A stretch of DNA of 64,000 bases, from assembly GCA_024684395.1 (NCBI GenBank), contig JAIKWY010000111.1, positions 1 to 64,000 on the forward strand, written 5' to 3'. Under the pieces are notes generated by a model. It was given only the letters and a program-made list of their open reading frames with translations. It made no database searches and was not told where the DNA came from. This document shows positions 50,973 through 60,116 of this stretch, piece after piece (the stretch's first letter is position 1; each line of letters begins with the position of its first letter). This stretch comes from Oscillospiraceae bacterium. Its GTDB lineage: Bacteria > Bacillota > Clostridia > Oscillospirales > Ruminococcaceae. The position numbers were made by a program, and so were the translations under genes.

Positions 50973-52553
50973 TTACATGTTCTGATACTCCTTTCGGCAA
51001 GTATCAATATATGCCATTACAGCTTCTTTTTCACCCATTGGCAACAGATTTGCCATTTCCTCCGCCTTCGCAAACTTTGCACTCTCTGCATACATTCTTG
51101 AGCGGAAGATCGCACCGTAATTGTTGCTTTCGCCCTGGAGCATCCTGCTTCTGAAGTAAGCGATCGTCTCGGCATACTGCTTCTCAGCAGCTTCCTTTGT
51201 CACTTCCTCGGTCGTCTCCGACAGCTTCTTCATGGCGAACGCTTCAGTATAGCGTGCGAAATAGGAATAATAGATATTATCGCTGAATTTCAGAGTTGCC
51301 GCAGTTTCGCGGACCTTCTGATAATCCTCTGTTGCAGCATAGCAGGACAGAAGAACGAAATACATCCGGTCATAGTAGCCCTTGTCAGGTGTCTGCTGTG
51401 CAGCGGCTTCCTCCGGCACTGCCTCTTCTGCAGGTGCTTTGTATTCGGCTTCATCGAAGATGCCATCCGGATAGACTCTTACGGGATTGCCGTTTTCGTC
51501 ATACTCTACGTCAACGCTTTCACCGATCGACTCGTCGATCTCACCGGCAGCGATCTTTTCCTCGATCGCCTGCATATCCTCGCTTGCCATCTGCTCGATC
51601 TCATCCTCGGACAGTTCCTCATATGCGGGCTCCTGATGCGCTACAACAGCATTCTTGAGTGCTGCGCCCGGGAGCAGAGTCTCAGCCGTCCGGATCGCAT
51701 CGTCATAGTTCTGCATCTTCATGCAGATTTCAGCCTTTGTGAGCGTCAGCTCATTCTTCTTGCCAGCCGGCGCTTCCTTCTGCGCGGTTTCTACGAGCTC
51801 ATAAGCAGCCTGGAGATGCTCCTGAGCATGCTCCGTATCCACATCCGCCATCGCGGACAGCATGGTGACACGCTCAAGCTTCAGTGCAAATGCATCCTGC
51901 TCACTGAGCTCCGCATACTTCTCGGCATTGCTCAGCACCTCTTCTGCCTTGGCATATCTTCTCTGTGCCATGAGGATGCTGAAATAAACCATGTAGCTCC
52001 GCACATCTGCAGGCGCCACGCCGATCCACTGGACTGCCAGCTTTTCGGCATTCTCGTAGTCATCCGCCATCAGGTAGAGCTTAATCTTCTCTGAGATCAC
52101 ATCGGGATCGGCGGAGGCCATGCCGGACTTATCGAGATCCTCATACTTCCGGAAGTTGGCAAGTGCAGCCTTGACATCCTGTCTGACACTGCAAAGCAGC
52201 GCCATCTGATAGTACAGTCTCGGCTTTGCCTCTTCACTGACGCCCTTCATCTCGGCCTCGGCATACAGCTCCAGCGCCTTACCGATGTCGCCGTGGAAGA
52301 AATAGGCATTTCCCAGATTAAAGGCATTGTCGCCGTTCTCGGGATTCAGCTCCATCACTCTCTTGAAGTATTTGAAGGACTCCTCATACTGATCGAGCGG
52401 TACACAGACTGTACCGGCCTTAGCGAGAGCCTGTAAGTCATCCGGGTTTTCCTCAAGGGCCTTTCGGAACCACTCCAGTGCCTGTGCATAATTTTCGTTG
52501 TTAAACGCAGTTTCGCCGTTGATCATTGCTTCTGTGAAATTTTCCTGATTCAA
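50973..52553 (-). CDS. Cytoplasmic TPR-repeat protein
   Basis: A 526-residue protein with N-terminal tetratricopeptide repeats (NYAQALEWFRKALEENPDDLQALAKAG; ESFKYFKRVMELNPENGDNAFNLGNAYFFHGD, read as units) and further helical repeats beyond an acidic middle section (about 320-410). It starts with TTG 52553 behind GGGAGTGA. TPR proteins often act as chaperones or adaptors; here it may gather the shared N-terminal domain of the five modular proteins for export (inference). Confidence 0.9.
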   Translation of the reverse strand: MNQENFTEAMINGETAFNNENYAQALEWFRKALEENPDDLQALAKAGTVCVPLDQYEESFKYFKRVMELNPENGDNAFNLGNAYFFHGDIGKALELYAEAEMKGVSEEAKPRLYYQMALLCSVRQDVKAALANFRKYEDLDKSGMASADPDVISEKIKLYLMADDYENAEKLAVQWIGVAPADVRSYMVYFSILMAQRRYAKAEEVLSNAEKYAELSEQDAFALKLERVTMLSAMADVDTEHAQEHLQAAYELVETAQKEAPAGKKNELTLTKAEICMKMQNYDDAIRTAETLLPGAALKNAVVAHQEPAYEELSEDEIEQMASEDMQAIEEKIAAGEIDESIGESVDVEYDENGNPVRVYPDGIFDEAEYKAPAEEAVPEEAAAQQTPDKGYYDRMYFVLLSCYAATEDYQKVRETAATLKFSDNIYYSYFARYTEAFAMKKLSETTEEVTKEAAEKQYAETIAYFRSRMLQGESNNYGAIFRSRMYAESAKFAKAEEMANLLPMGEKEAVMAYIDTCRKEYQNM

Positions 52554-52571
52554 GTTGTATCACTCCCTTTT

Positions 52572-53792
52572 TTAATATGCGGGTACTGTGCCGGAAATCG
52601 ACTGGAATACATTGCTGATCCTGTGATGAACATCACCTGTGAACAGATTGGTAAAGAAATCTTCGGTACTGTCGTATCCTAAGATCAGGGAATTCAGAGC
52701 CTTGACCTTTACGACTTCCCCGGCTTCCTTCTTCGCAGCATCCTTGACCATTTCATGAGCCCAGTTCTTGCCGGCCTCCGTTGCGCCATTCGGCACGGTT
52801 GTCTTCGCACCGCCGGTCACGCCAAACGAGATCGTATCAACTGTATTGGATACCGTGCCCTTGATTGCGCCATCCCGGAACGCTTGCTTTGGGTCCTTTC
52901 CGTCGAGCCACATACCGGTCACTGTCTCGGAGCCGACCTGTAGTATTTCGCCTGCGACAAAACGAGCTCCTACGCCGCCGGCGACCATGCCAATGCCGTT
53001 CGCCAGTCCGGATGCCGCACCATTGACAGTATCCCTTGCCATGTTGTTGGCGATGGAATCCAGCAAATTGCCTCCCTTGCCGCTTGCCTTATCTGCCGCA
53101 TATTCTCGGACACCTTTGATTGTACCTGTAACCAAACCGGCTCCGGCGCCGATCGCTCCCATTCCGAAGATGACAGCGGCTGCACCGCCTGTAAGCACAG
53201 TTGCCACAACAAGCACTGCTACAATGCCGACAGAAATGACGATCTTACCGATGCTGGAGCTACAGAAGTCCTTGATGTGCTTCCAAGCCTTGCCTAAGCT
53301 CTCCTTGCACCAATCAGCGGCATTATGTACCAAATCTTTAAAGCCATCGACTGCTTTTTCAACGCCTTCCTTGATGTCATTGACCTTCTTGCAGCACCAG
53401 TCCCAGGCTTTCTGATAACACTTCTTTTCCTCCGGTGGTGGGGGGGGCTTTGCCCAAGGGTTCACGCGATAGAACTCATCCTGATTCTTGATGACGATCT
53501 CACGGACGCTTTTGTCGACCTTTTTGGCGAGATCCACAAAGTCATCCGCTTTCCTGACAGCAGCTTCGATAGCTTCTGTCCGTCCTTCGTCCTGTGTGAT
53601 CCTAGCGCTGATGTCATCCACAGCGTCCTGTAGTATCCCTACGCCGCCGTTCATGTGGTAGGCATAATTCCGGACTTGCTGGAAACTCTGTACCATTTTC
53701 CGGGTCCTGCCCGCCATCGCGCCAAAATCAGACTGAAACGTCGATATTGCAGCACCATTCGACAAGCCGCCCGCATTCAACTCGATCCTCAA
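52572..53792 (-). CDS. Modular T7SS-type effector 5, hydrophobic Gly/Ala C-terminus
   Basis: A 406-residue protein. The N-terminal shared domain (about 1-120: RIELNAGGLS, YHMNGGVGILQDA, KNQDEFYRVNPWAKP) is followed by a Cys/Trp/Lys-rich helical segment (KCYQKAWDWCCKKVNDIK). Then comes a hydrophobic Gly/Ala-rich stretch (about 185-240) and a Gly/Ala/Val region resembling those of LXG-like polymorphic proteins. It starts with TTG 53792 behind AAGGAGG. The hydrophobic segment suggests a membrane-active or pore-forming toxin, or an inert carrier. No lipoprotein gene follows it; the TPR gene does. Confidence 0.82.
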   Translation of the reverse strand: MRIELNAGGLSNGAAISTFQSDFGAMAGRTRKMVQSFQQVRNYAYHMNGGVGILQDAVDDISARITQDEGRTEAIEAAVRKADDFVDLAKKVDKSVREIVIKNQDEFYRVNPWAKPPPPPEEKKCYQKAWDWCCKKVNDIKEGVEKAVDGFKDLVHNAADWCKESLGKAWKHIKDFCSSSIGKIVISVGIVAVLVVATVLTGGAAAVIFGMGAIGAGAGLVTGTIKGVREYAADKASGKGGNLLDSIANNMARDTVNGAASGLANGIGMVAGGVGARFVAGEILQVGSETVTGMWLDGKDPKQAFRDGAIKGTVSNTVDTISFGVTGGAKTTVPNGATEAGKNWAHEMVKDAAKKEAGEVVKVKALNSLILGYDSTEDFFTNLFTGDVHHRISNVFQSISGTVPAY

Positions 53793-53859
53793 ACTATCTC
53801 CTCCTTCCTAAATAGCAATGATTACACGGCAACTCCAAAAGCAACGTTTTTAGAGCGCC

Positions 53860-54486
53860 TTACTGAAAACTGGCCATAAAACCAGGATCATACTTGGCAA
53901 GCAAGTGTTTGTTCTTCTCGGTGCAGATGATTTTTCTGACACTCATGATCGGTTTCTCACCCGGCCTGAAGAAGCCCAGTACATAGGAATAGCAGCAAAG
54001 CAGCACACAGGCTGTTGCAAAGCGTTCATCCTTGATATACATATTAAAATGATGCAGCTCGTTTTCGATCACCGCCGATTTGTGGACTTCCGCGATCTGT
54101 GTATTCTGGAAGTAAACAGGGCTTTTGGCGCCTTCCTCTCCAAAACAGATCGGATACAAAGTACAGCACGCACCGTTGAAGTAGATCTTGCTGACAGGAT
54201 ATTTGGAGAACAATCCGCCTTCCTTGACATCTGTCTGGAATACCGATCCAGTAGGCTGGTCATTCACATAGATGTCATACGGACGGAATGGTTTTTCCCC
54301 TGCCGGAAGCTGCACCTTTCCGTGCGTCATCCGGACAGAGAGCCCTGCATACCGTATGCTCCATACCCCTTCCATACTTCCAAGCGAACCGACAAGCTTC
54401 ATGTCACCGACCGTTCTGCCGTCCGCCTCAATGACAAAGGTCGCCTCGAACAGCTCCTTTGCCATCTGCCTGATCTTCAGTATCAT
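53860..54486 (-). CDS. Hypothetical beta-rich protein (possibly tubby/LURP-like)
   Basis: A 208-residue cytoplasmic protein, mostly beta strands (FVIEADGRTVGDMKLV, WSIRYAGLSVRM, YDIYVNDQPTGSVFQ) with one hydrophobic Cys-rich helix near 160-172 (TACVLLCCYSYVLGFF). The strand pattern recalls tubby/LURP-one barrels, but this is weak. The ATG follows the DUF4176 stop by 8 bp. It could be a chaperone or immunity factor for the flanking effectors. Confidence 0.72.
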   Translation of the reverse strand: MILKIRQMAKELFEATFVIEADGRTVGDMKLVGSLGSMEGVWSIRYAGLSVRMTHGKVQLPAGEKPFRPYDIYVNDQPTGSVFQTDVKEGGLFSKYPVSKIYFNGACCTLYPICFGEEGAKSPVYFQNTQIAEVHKSAVIENELHHFNMYIKDERFATACVLLCCYSYVLGFFRPGEKPIMSVRKIICTEKNKHLLAKYDPGFMASFQ

Positions 54487-54494
54487 GGCAGAGG

Positions 54495-54806
54495 TTACTC
54501 CGCAGCCGTGACGGGAACGATCTCGCCGTCCTTGACTTCCAGTTCCCCGAGCTTATCGAGGATATTGCTTCTGAGTTTGAGCTCCTCTTCATCCTGGAAT
54601 CCGACAAAGTACAGTCTTGCGATCGCTTCCTTGTCAAAGAAGAAAGTGCCGTCTAAGCCACCGATCCCTTCCGGATAATAGCAGGCTGCATAATCATAAA
54701 TCTTGTCTTCGCCGGCTTTTGTCAGGATCCGGCCGGTGATCATCACTCTTTTCGTACCGCCCTTGAGCAGTACGACCGATCCGATGGGTAGCATATTTTT
54801 ATACAT
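54495..54806 (-). CDS. DUF4176 family protein (T7SS-associated)
   Basis: A 103-residue cytoplasmic protein with the DUF4176 pattern MLPIGSVVLLKGGTKRVMI, YDYAACYYPEGI, FFFDKEAIARLYFVGFQDEEE. DUF4176 genes occur beside WXG100/LXG genes in Firmicutes T7SS loci. Family members are typically small partners of effectors; function unproven. AGGAGG lies 7 nt before the ATG. It supports calling this cluster a T7SS. Confidence 0.88.
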   Translation of the reverse strand: MYKNMLPIGSVVLLKGGTKRVMITGRILTKAGEDKIYDYAACYYPEGIGGLDGTFFFDKEAIARLYFVGFQDEEELKLRSNILDKLGELEVKDGEIVPVTAAE

Positions 54807-54839
54807 AGCGTCCTCCTAAGTACAATCTCCACAAGATGA

Positions 54840-56333
54840 TTAGATCCAATTCCAGGGCATATAGTCCGAATCGGCAATGCTTTCACCGATGTCGCTCAGA
54901 CCGTCCGCAATACCGCTTCCGATGTCGCTGATGCCATCCGCGATGCCGCTGCCGATGTCGCTCAGACCGTCCGCAATCCCACTGCCGATGTCACTCAGAC
55001 CGCCGGCAATGTCAACACCTTCAAACGGATTCTCAAAGCCTGAGAAATCAATGTTGAACCTCGCGCCGACACCAACGCCGAGACCCAGATCCACTTCACC
55101 ACCGATATTGCCGGTGGTGACCTGTCCTTCAGCCCTTGCGCCTGCGCCGCCGGCTTTACCGGTAATGCCGAGATCGAATCGGATCCCGCAGATGGTAACG
55201 CCGCCGGAAACAGTGCCTTCTGCAAGATAGGCTTCCGCACCTGCTCCGGCCACGGCACCGACTGCCGTTCTGGTCGCACCGGATGCATCGGTGTAGGTGA
55301 TGACACCTGCCTGTGCCGTCACGCCGGCATTGGCGCCCAGTACAGACCCCTCAGCTCTGGCATGGACGTTATAGGCATTCGTGCCGACCTGATTCTCGAT
55401 GCTACCCTCCGCCACATTGGCATTTGCAGAGAGGGTAACGCCGACTGAAGGACTGAGCTGTCCGTCCTGGAACAGTGTGAAGCCGATCTCGCCCTGTGCG
55501 CCGACATTGCCAACAGAGCCCTCCACCGTATTGGAGACCAGTCCGACAGTGGTCGTCACAGAGCCGCTTGCAAGGTGGCCTTCCGCTTCAAATCCCGCTG
55601 ACAGGGAAGCGTCGCCGCCTTCAATATCCCACTCGCCGTCTGCGTGAACGCTTGCCGAACCGCCGATCAGCTCGCCTTGTGCCGTGACCGATGTCGGAAC
55701 GCCGCCGACGGAGCCGTTGTATTGCACACTGCCGGACAGAAGCGAACCGGATGCTTCGCCGTCGCCCACTTCTCCGCTCGGCCCCGATACCGTGACAGAT
55801 ACGCCCTCGCCATTGTTTTCGCCGTCTCTCTGGGAGAGGAAACCGGCCAGCAATCCGATACCGATCAGGCCTCCGCCCAATCCCATAGGATTATCTCTGT
55901 CATCCCTCCAAGCATGTTCACCGGCGATCCATTCGTTGATAAATGCAACAATATCGGAGCCGCCCGGAACCCGGATGGAGATGGGCGGACGCGCCCAGGG
56001 ATTGACCTTGTAGAAGTTTTCCTGGTTCTTCATGACAAGTGCCGTTACGGACTTGTCCACATTTCTCGTATAAGTAATAAATTCTTCTGTTTTACGCTCT
56101 GCATCTGCTACATTGGAATAATGCGTTTCAGACTCTGCTATCTTGGAATCTATTCTGTCCAAAGCATCCTGTAAAACACCCACACCGCCGTTGATATTGC
56201 AGACGGAAGACCTCAGCTTGGTAAACGCCGAAAGCATCGCATTGGAACACCCCGCCATATTTCCGAGGTTTTCCTGCAGGATGGCAATGGATGTGCCGTC
56301 GGATAATCCGCCTGCATTCAGTTCGATCCGCAA
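54840..56333 (-). CDS. Modular T7SS-type effector 4, Gly-rich repeat C-terminus
   Basis: A 497-residue protein. The shared N-terminal domain (about 1-122: RIELNAGGLSDG, CNINGGVGVLQDAL, KNQENFYKVNPWARP) is followed by a large Gly/Ala/Val/Ser beta-repeat region (about 170-420, units such as VHADGEWDIEGGDASLSAG). It ends with four copies of an 11-residue SDIGSGIADGL-type repeat (about 445-485) and a final WNWI. It starts with TTG 56333 behind GGGGTG. The repeats suggest an amphipathic, perhaps membrane-inserting or filamentous part rather than an enzyme. The lipoprotein gene ends 11 bp upstream. Confidence 0.82.
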   Translation of the reverse strand: MRIELNAGGLSDGTSIAILQENLGNMAGCSNAMLSAFTKLRSSVCNINGGVGVLQDALDRIDSKIAESETHYSNVADAERKTEEFITYTRNVDKSVTALVMKNQENFYKVNPWARPPISIRVPGGSDIVAFINEWIAGEHAWRDDRDNPMGLGGGLIGIGLLAGFLSQRDGENNGEGVSVTVSGPSGEVGDGEASGSLLSGSVQYNGSVGGVPTSVTAQGELIGGSASVHADGEWDIEGGDASLSAGFEAEGHLASGSVTTTVGLVSNTVEGSVGNVGAQGEIGFTLFQDGQLSPSVGVTLSANANVAEGSIENQVGTNAYNVHARAEGSVLGANAGVTAQAGVITYTDASGATRTAVGAVAGAGAEAYLAEGTVSGGVTICGIRFDLGITGKAGGAGARAEGQVTTGNIGGEVDLGLGVGVGARFNIDFSGFENPFEGVDIAGGLSDIGSGIADGLSDIGSGIADGISDIGSGIADGLSDIGESIADSDYMPWNWI

Positions 56334-56343
56334 ATGATCACCC

Positions 56344-57150
56344 CTATTCGTTCAGCATTTCCTGCATCACACGGTCTACCCATCCACGAACAAAATCACC
56401 TTTGAGTTCGTAACCGTGACATGAATAAATCCGGTTTTCTGCATCGATCATCCAGTTCTGCACGGCATTTCCGTCAGCATTCGAGATCACGATAGTATAC
56501 GCTGACCGGACATCTTCCGTGCGTGTGGACGCTGCCTCGATCTGCTGCCAGTTGGCTTTCAGTTCCTCCAGCATATCTGCTGAAATATCCAGCTGGATGG
56601 GATCCTCCAGATTGTTCTGGTTGCTTTTTGCCGCAGAAGCATGATCTGCCTCTGTCAGTACGGAAAAATACTGCTCTCCCGGCACTCTCTTTTGCAGCAC
56701 ATACCCAAGCGAGTATTGCTTTTCGATGTCCGTCAGCAGTTCATCTATCTGACCTTCCCGCCAGAGACAGCTTCCGTCCATTGTGCGGATCGTCCTGTAG
56801 TCATCCACATCCCATCTGTCGATCAGTTCTCGGTTCTGATCGAGGATGCAGATCGAGTACAACGCCTCCCGCATTACCAGATTCCCCTGGTTTGGTGTGC
56901 TCTCGTAAGCACTTTTCACCTTTTCAAGATACATTTCCGAGATCTCCACGGAAAGAGGTTCCGCATAGGAACCGGCGACTGTATCCTCTGCTGTCAGATA
57001 TACGGCATTGGTATAATCCTTCTTCGGCAGACTGCTGATCTGCGCTGCCTGACTAATTTCATTTGTCTGCATAGTTTCCTCGCTCACCTGGCCACATCCT
57101 GTTAACAGAATGCCAATGGCCATCATCAATGAAAGGATGGTTCTTCTCAT
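56344..57150 (-). CDS. Lipoprotein downstream of cysteine-protease effector, possible immunity protein
   Basis: A 268-residue lipoprotein with lipobox LLTGCG at about 17-22 and a soluble alpha/beta domain exposed outside. It follows effector 3 by 15 bp. In polymorphic toxin systems acting on the cell surface, a lipoprotein next to the toxin often confers immunity, which is my inference. No known family was recognised. The second lipoprotein of this operon (60117) has a similar size and position but no obvious sequence identity. Confidence 0.85.
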   Translation of the reverse strand: MRRTILSLMMAIGILLTGCGQVSEETMQTNEISQAAQISSLPKKDYTNAVYLTAEDTVAGSYAEPLSVEISEMYLEKVKSAYESTPNQGNLVMREALYSICILDQNRELIDRWDVDDYRTIRTMDGSCLWREGQIDELLTDIEKQYSLGYVLQKRVPGEQYFSVLTEADHASAAKSNQNNLEDPIQLDISADMLEELKANWQQIEAASTRTEDVRSAYTIVISNADGNAVQNWMIDAENRIYSCHGYELKGDFVRGWVDRVMQEMLNE

Positions 57151-57165
57151 TTGCTCACCTGTATA

Positions 57166-58497
57166 TTACTTGTATTCTACCGTGTAGAACTCTATGATGC
57201 CAAATCCATTCTTTTCCGAATTCCACTTGAGGTTGTCTTTGGGATCAATATATGCTTTATCGCCCCACGTAGAAACGATATAACGGCCATCCTCCGTAAC
57301 GCCTGTCACGACCATTGCATGTCCGGAACAGTTCTGCCGCAAACTTCCGTCTTCATTGTAGACCTTGATATTGCTGACAGAAATGACTACCTGTTTTCCC
57401 TCCCGGATATAGTTATCAACATTCTTTGTTGTGATGTGAACATTTGTCTTGATCTCCACGTTAACAGAGCTGTTGTTGTCCCTTCCGGGTTCCGCCATAT
57501 ATTTCTTCAGGATCGATTTTACATCCCCGTCACTTACGCCGCTATCATTCACATCGTCATACTTCGAGTACAGATCGACCAAAACGACATTGTAATTCAG
57601 TCTGCCATGTGAATCACGCATCGGATAGCCAAACTTTCGCTCAAATTCCTCTGCGCCGTTTTCTCTGTTGACATAATACTCAAAGATGGTGTTCACCATC
57701 GCCGCATACTGACAGCCCTCGGTGTTCAGACCGTCCTTGATCACATTTCTGGGGTTATTCGGGTCACGGACCGCATCAAGGTAGTTCAGAAGTTCTTCTC
57801 TGCTCAGTGTCTTGCCGGTATTCTCCCGGATAATGTCCGTGTAGATCTTGATCATCTCGGCATCGCCGTTTCTGACATCGTCTCTGGGGCCGTGCTGTCT
57901 GCCGCCATAGGCATCGTAGCCATTCTCATCGAACACATCATCCGTGATCTCCGTGGGTGTGATCTTCGTTTTATCATCCCACCAAGCCTTGAGACCTTCC
58001 CAGAGCTCTCTGAGCTTTTCTTTGGCTTTTTCGTAGAATTCCTTGAGCTTTTCCTTCGCCTGCTCAAATCCTCCGGCGACCCAGTCGCAAAGATCGCTCA
58101 CCCATTCCTTCGCTTCATCAAACCAGGATTTCTGGGAAGGCTCCGGTGCCGGTCTTGCCCAGCCGTTCACCTGATAGAACTCCTCCTGATTCTGCTTTAC
58201 AAGATCGGAAACCTTGGAATCAGCCGTGCGCACGTTCTGCACGAATGCATTGACCTTCGTCTCCGTCTGAGCGATATTGAAAGCTCTGCTGTCATCGGTC
58301 TGGATACGTGCTTCGATCCCGCTCAGTGCATCCTGCAGGCAGCCCACACCGCCGTTGATCTGATACGTGTATTGCCTGAGATGCTCAAATGCAGAAAGCA
58401 TGGAATTGGATCGCTTCACCAGACTGCCAAGATCATCCTGCATTGTGCCAATGGGTGTTCTGCCGGATAAACCGCCGGCATTCAGTTCGATCCTCAT
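57166..58497 (-). CDS. Modular T7SS-type effector 3, papain-like cysteine protease
   Basis: A 443-residue protein. The shared N-terminal domain (about 1-122, RIELNAGGLSGRT, QINGGVGCLQDAL, KQNQEEFYQVNGWARP) is followed by a charged coiled-coil linker (about 130-190, EQAKEKLKEFYEKAKEKLREL) and a C-terminal domain with protease-like signatures. These are a Cys in EGCQYAAM (about 262), a His in SGHAMVVTGV (about 392), and STWGDKAYIDP with a possible third catalytic residue, an order typical of C39/papain-like folds. Probable function is proteolysis in a target cell. Its N-terminal DNA is nearly identical to effector 2 (60090). Confidence 0.85.
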   Translation of the reverse strand: MRIELNAGGLSGRTPIGTMQDDLGSLVKRSNSMLSAFEHLRQYTYQINGGVGCLQDALSGIEARIQTDDSRAFNIAQTETKVNAFVQNVRTADSKVSDLVKQNQEEFYQVNGWARPAPEPSQKSWFDEAKEWVSDLCDWVAGGFEQAKEKLKEFYEKAKEKLRELWEGLKAWWDDKTKITPTEITDDVFDENGYDAYGGRQHGPRDDVRNGDAEMIKIYTDIIRENTGKTLSREELLNYLDAVRDPNNPRNVIKDGLNTEGCQYAAMVNTIFEYYVNRENGAEEFERKFGYPMRDSHGRLNYNVVLVDLYSKYDDVNDSGVSDGDVKSILKKYMAEPGRDNNSSVNVEIKTNVHITTKNVDNYIREGKQVVISVSNIKVYNEDGSLRQNCSGHAMVVTGVTEDGRYIVSTWGDKAYIDPKDNLKWNSEKNGFGIIEFYTVEYK

Positions 58498-58518
58498 GCC
58501 ATCACTCCTATCTGTGAA

Positions 58519-60090
58519 TTAATACTTCCATTTCCCATTTGTGTATGATCGCCCCAGATGCTTTTCTGCCATCTCATCCATTGTCTGATAGGTTTCCGGA
58601 AGCAATTGTCTTGCGCGTTCATAATCCTCAGGGTTACAAATACCGCTTGCAAACCACGCGGAAAAGACCTCCATATTGTCCATTTCTTCATCTTCCCAGT
58701 ATTGTGCACTGTGATGCGGTCCCTGATAGATATTGCCTCTTGTCTGTGACTCATAGGCATCTGAAGCTGTGCATCTATTGATGTCGGATCTTACGTTTCT
58801 ATTTATCAGATCATATGCAAACTTTAATCTTAGATTCAAATCTTCATAACGAGATTTTCCAACCATCACATCATAGATTTGCTGCTTGCCGGGACCGTCA
58901 ATCTTAAACAACGCATCATCTTCATTGTAATCATCAATGGCTTTCCAGATCCGTTTGCTCACATCCCGTTCCAGTGCCTGATCCAGCCTCTCAGCGTAGG
59001 CTCCATCAGTTGTCTCAGAATATCGCCAATTATAAACTGTCTCATCTGTACCGCCGTCATACATCAGGTCATCTACATTATGACCAATCTCATGAAAAAT
59101 GACATGATAATCGCCTGAGACATGCGTCAGGAACAATTCTCTGTTCAGATGGATCATACGATCGCTGGGGTCATAATAGCTTGCAGCAGAACCGGTTTCT
59201 GAAACTGTGTTGAAATCCGCGACCTTTATCTGCGGCATATACTTCATCAAAAGATCATGCTGCGGCTGCGGAGATCTGTAAGCCAGATATTTTATAGCAA
59301 GGATCTCCTCGTCTCTCCAATGATCCGACTCAGGAACACCATCTCCATAGTTGGAAAAGAACGTATTCATTGCCTTCGTATCATTTTCATGCAGCGGTTC
59401 ATATAGCGCAACGTAATACTTTACTTTTAAACAATCACGTTGGACCTTGTTGTTCGGAAACATACGTGGATCTGCCAGATCCGCATATTTCAGCGATTTC
59501 ACATCAACATCCGACAAATAGTCCAGAAAGTCGTTCAGACGAGCCTCGTCCTCCGGAGAGCGGTTCGGGTCATTGGCTATCAAAAGCATTTCCTCATAAT
59601 ACGCCTGTAATTCCTCATCAGACATCTCATCGAGATCCACTTTTTCACGCTGCTCCGCCTGCCGTGCTCCGATTTTCTCAGCGGCATTTAAGACATCCAT
59701 TGCCCTGCTGTACCATAGCTGTACTGCATCCATAGCCACGACCGGCTTTGCCCAGGCATTCACCATGTAAAACGCATCGTGGTTCTGTTTCACGAGATCG
59801 GCGACCTTGCTGTCTGTTGTATGTACCAGCTGCACAAATGCTTTTACCTTCGTCTCCGTCTGAGCGATATTGAAGGCTCTGCTGTCATCGATCTGGATAC
59901 GTTCTTCGATCCCGTTCAGTGCATCCTGCAAGCAGCCCACACCGCCGTTGATCTGATAGGTATATTGTCTGAGAAGCTGAAATGCAGAAAGCATAGAATT
60001 GGATCGCTTCACCAGACTGCCAAGATCATCCTGCATTGTGGCAACAGAAGTACCGCTGGACAGTCCGCCGGCATTCAGTTCGATTCTCAT
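58519..60090 (-). CDS. Modular T7SS-type effector 2, HExxH zinc protease
   Basis: A 523-residue protein with the shared N-terminal domain (RIELNAGGLSSGT ... QINGGVGCLQDAL ... VNAWAKP). Its C-terminal metalloprotease domain has a zinc site FHEIGHNVDDLMY (about 330-342) and a downstream Glu in MEVFSAWFA that can be the third ligand. This layout matches zincin toxins with HExxH and a later E. No lipoprotein gene is directly attached; effector 3 follows 21 bp later. Likely cleaves a target protein after export (inference). Confidence 0.87.
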   Translation of the reverse strand: MRIELNAGGLSSGTSVATMQDDLGSLVKRSNSMLSAFQLLRQYTYQINGGVGCLQDALNGIEERIQIDDSRAFNIAQTETKVKAFVQLVHTTDSKVADLVKQNHDAFYMVNAWAKPVVAMDAVQLWYSRAMDVLNAAEKIGARQAEQREKVDLDEMSDEELQAYYEEMLLIANDPNRSPEDEARLNDFLDYLSDVDVKSLKYADLADPRMFPNNKVQRDCLKVKYYVALYEPLHENDTKAMNTFFSNYGDGVPESDHWRDEEILAIKYLAYRSPQPQHDLLMKYMPQIKVADFNTVSETGSAASYYDPSDRMIHLNRELFLTHVSGDYHVIFHEIGHNVDDLMYDGGTDETVYNWRYSETTDGAYAERLDQALERDVSKRIWKAIDDYNEDDALFKIDGPGKQQIYDVMVGKSRYEDLNLRLKFAYDLINRNVRSDINRCTASDAYESQTRGNIYQGPHHSAQYWEDEEMDNMEVFSAWFASGICNPEDYERARQLLPETYQTMDEMAEKHLGRSYTNGKWKY

Positions 60091-60116
60091 GGTATCACCT
60101 CGATCAGGCGCCGCTG

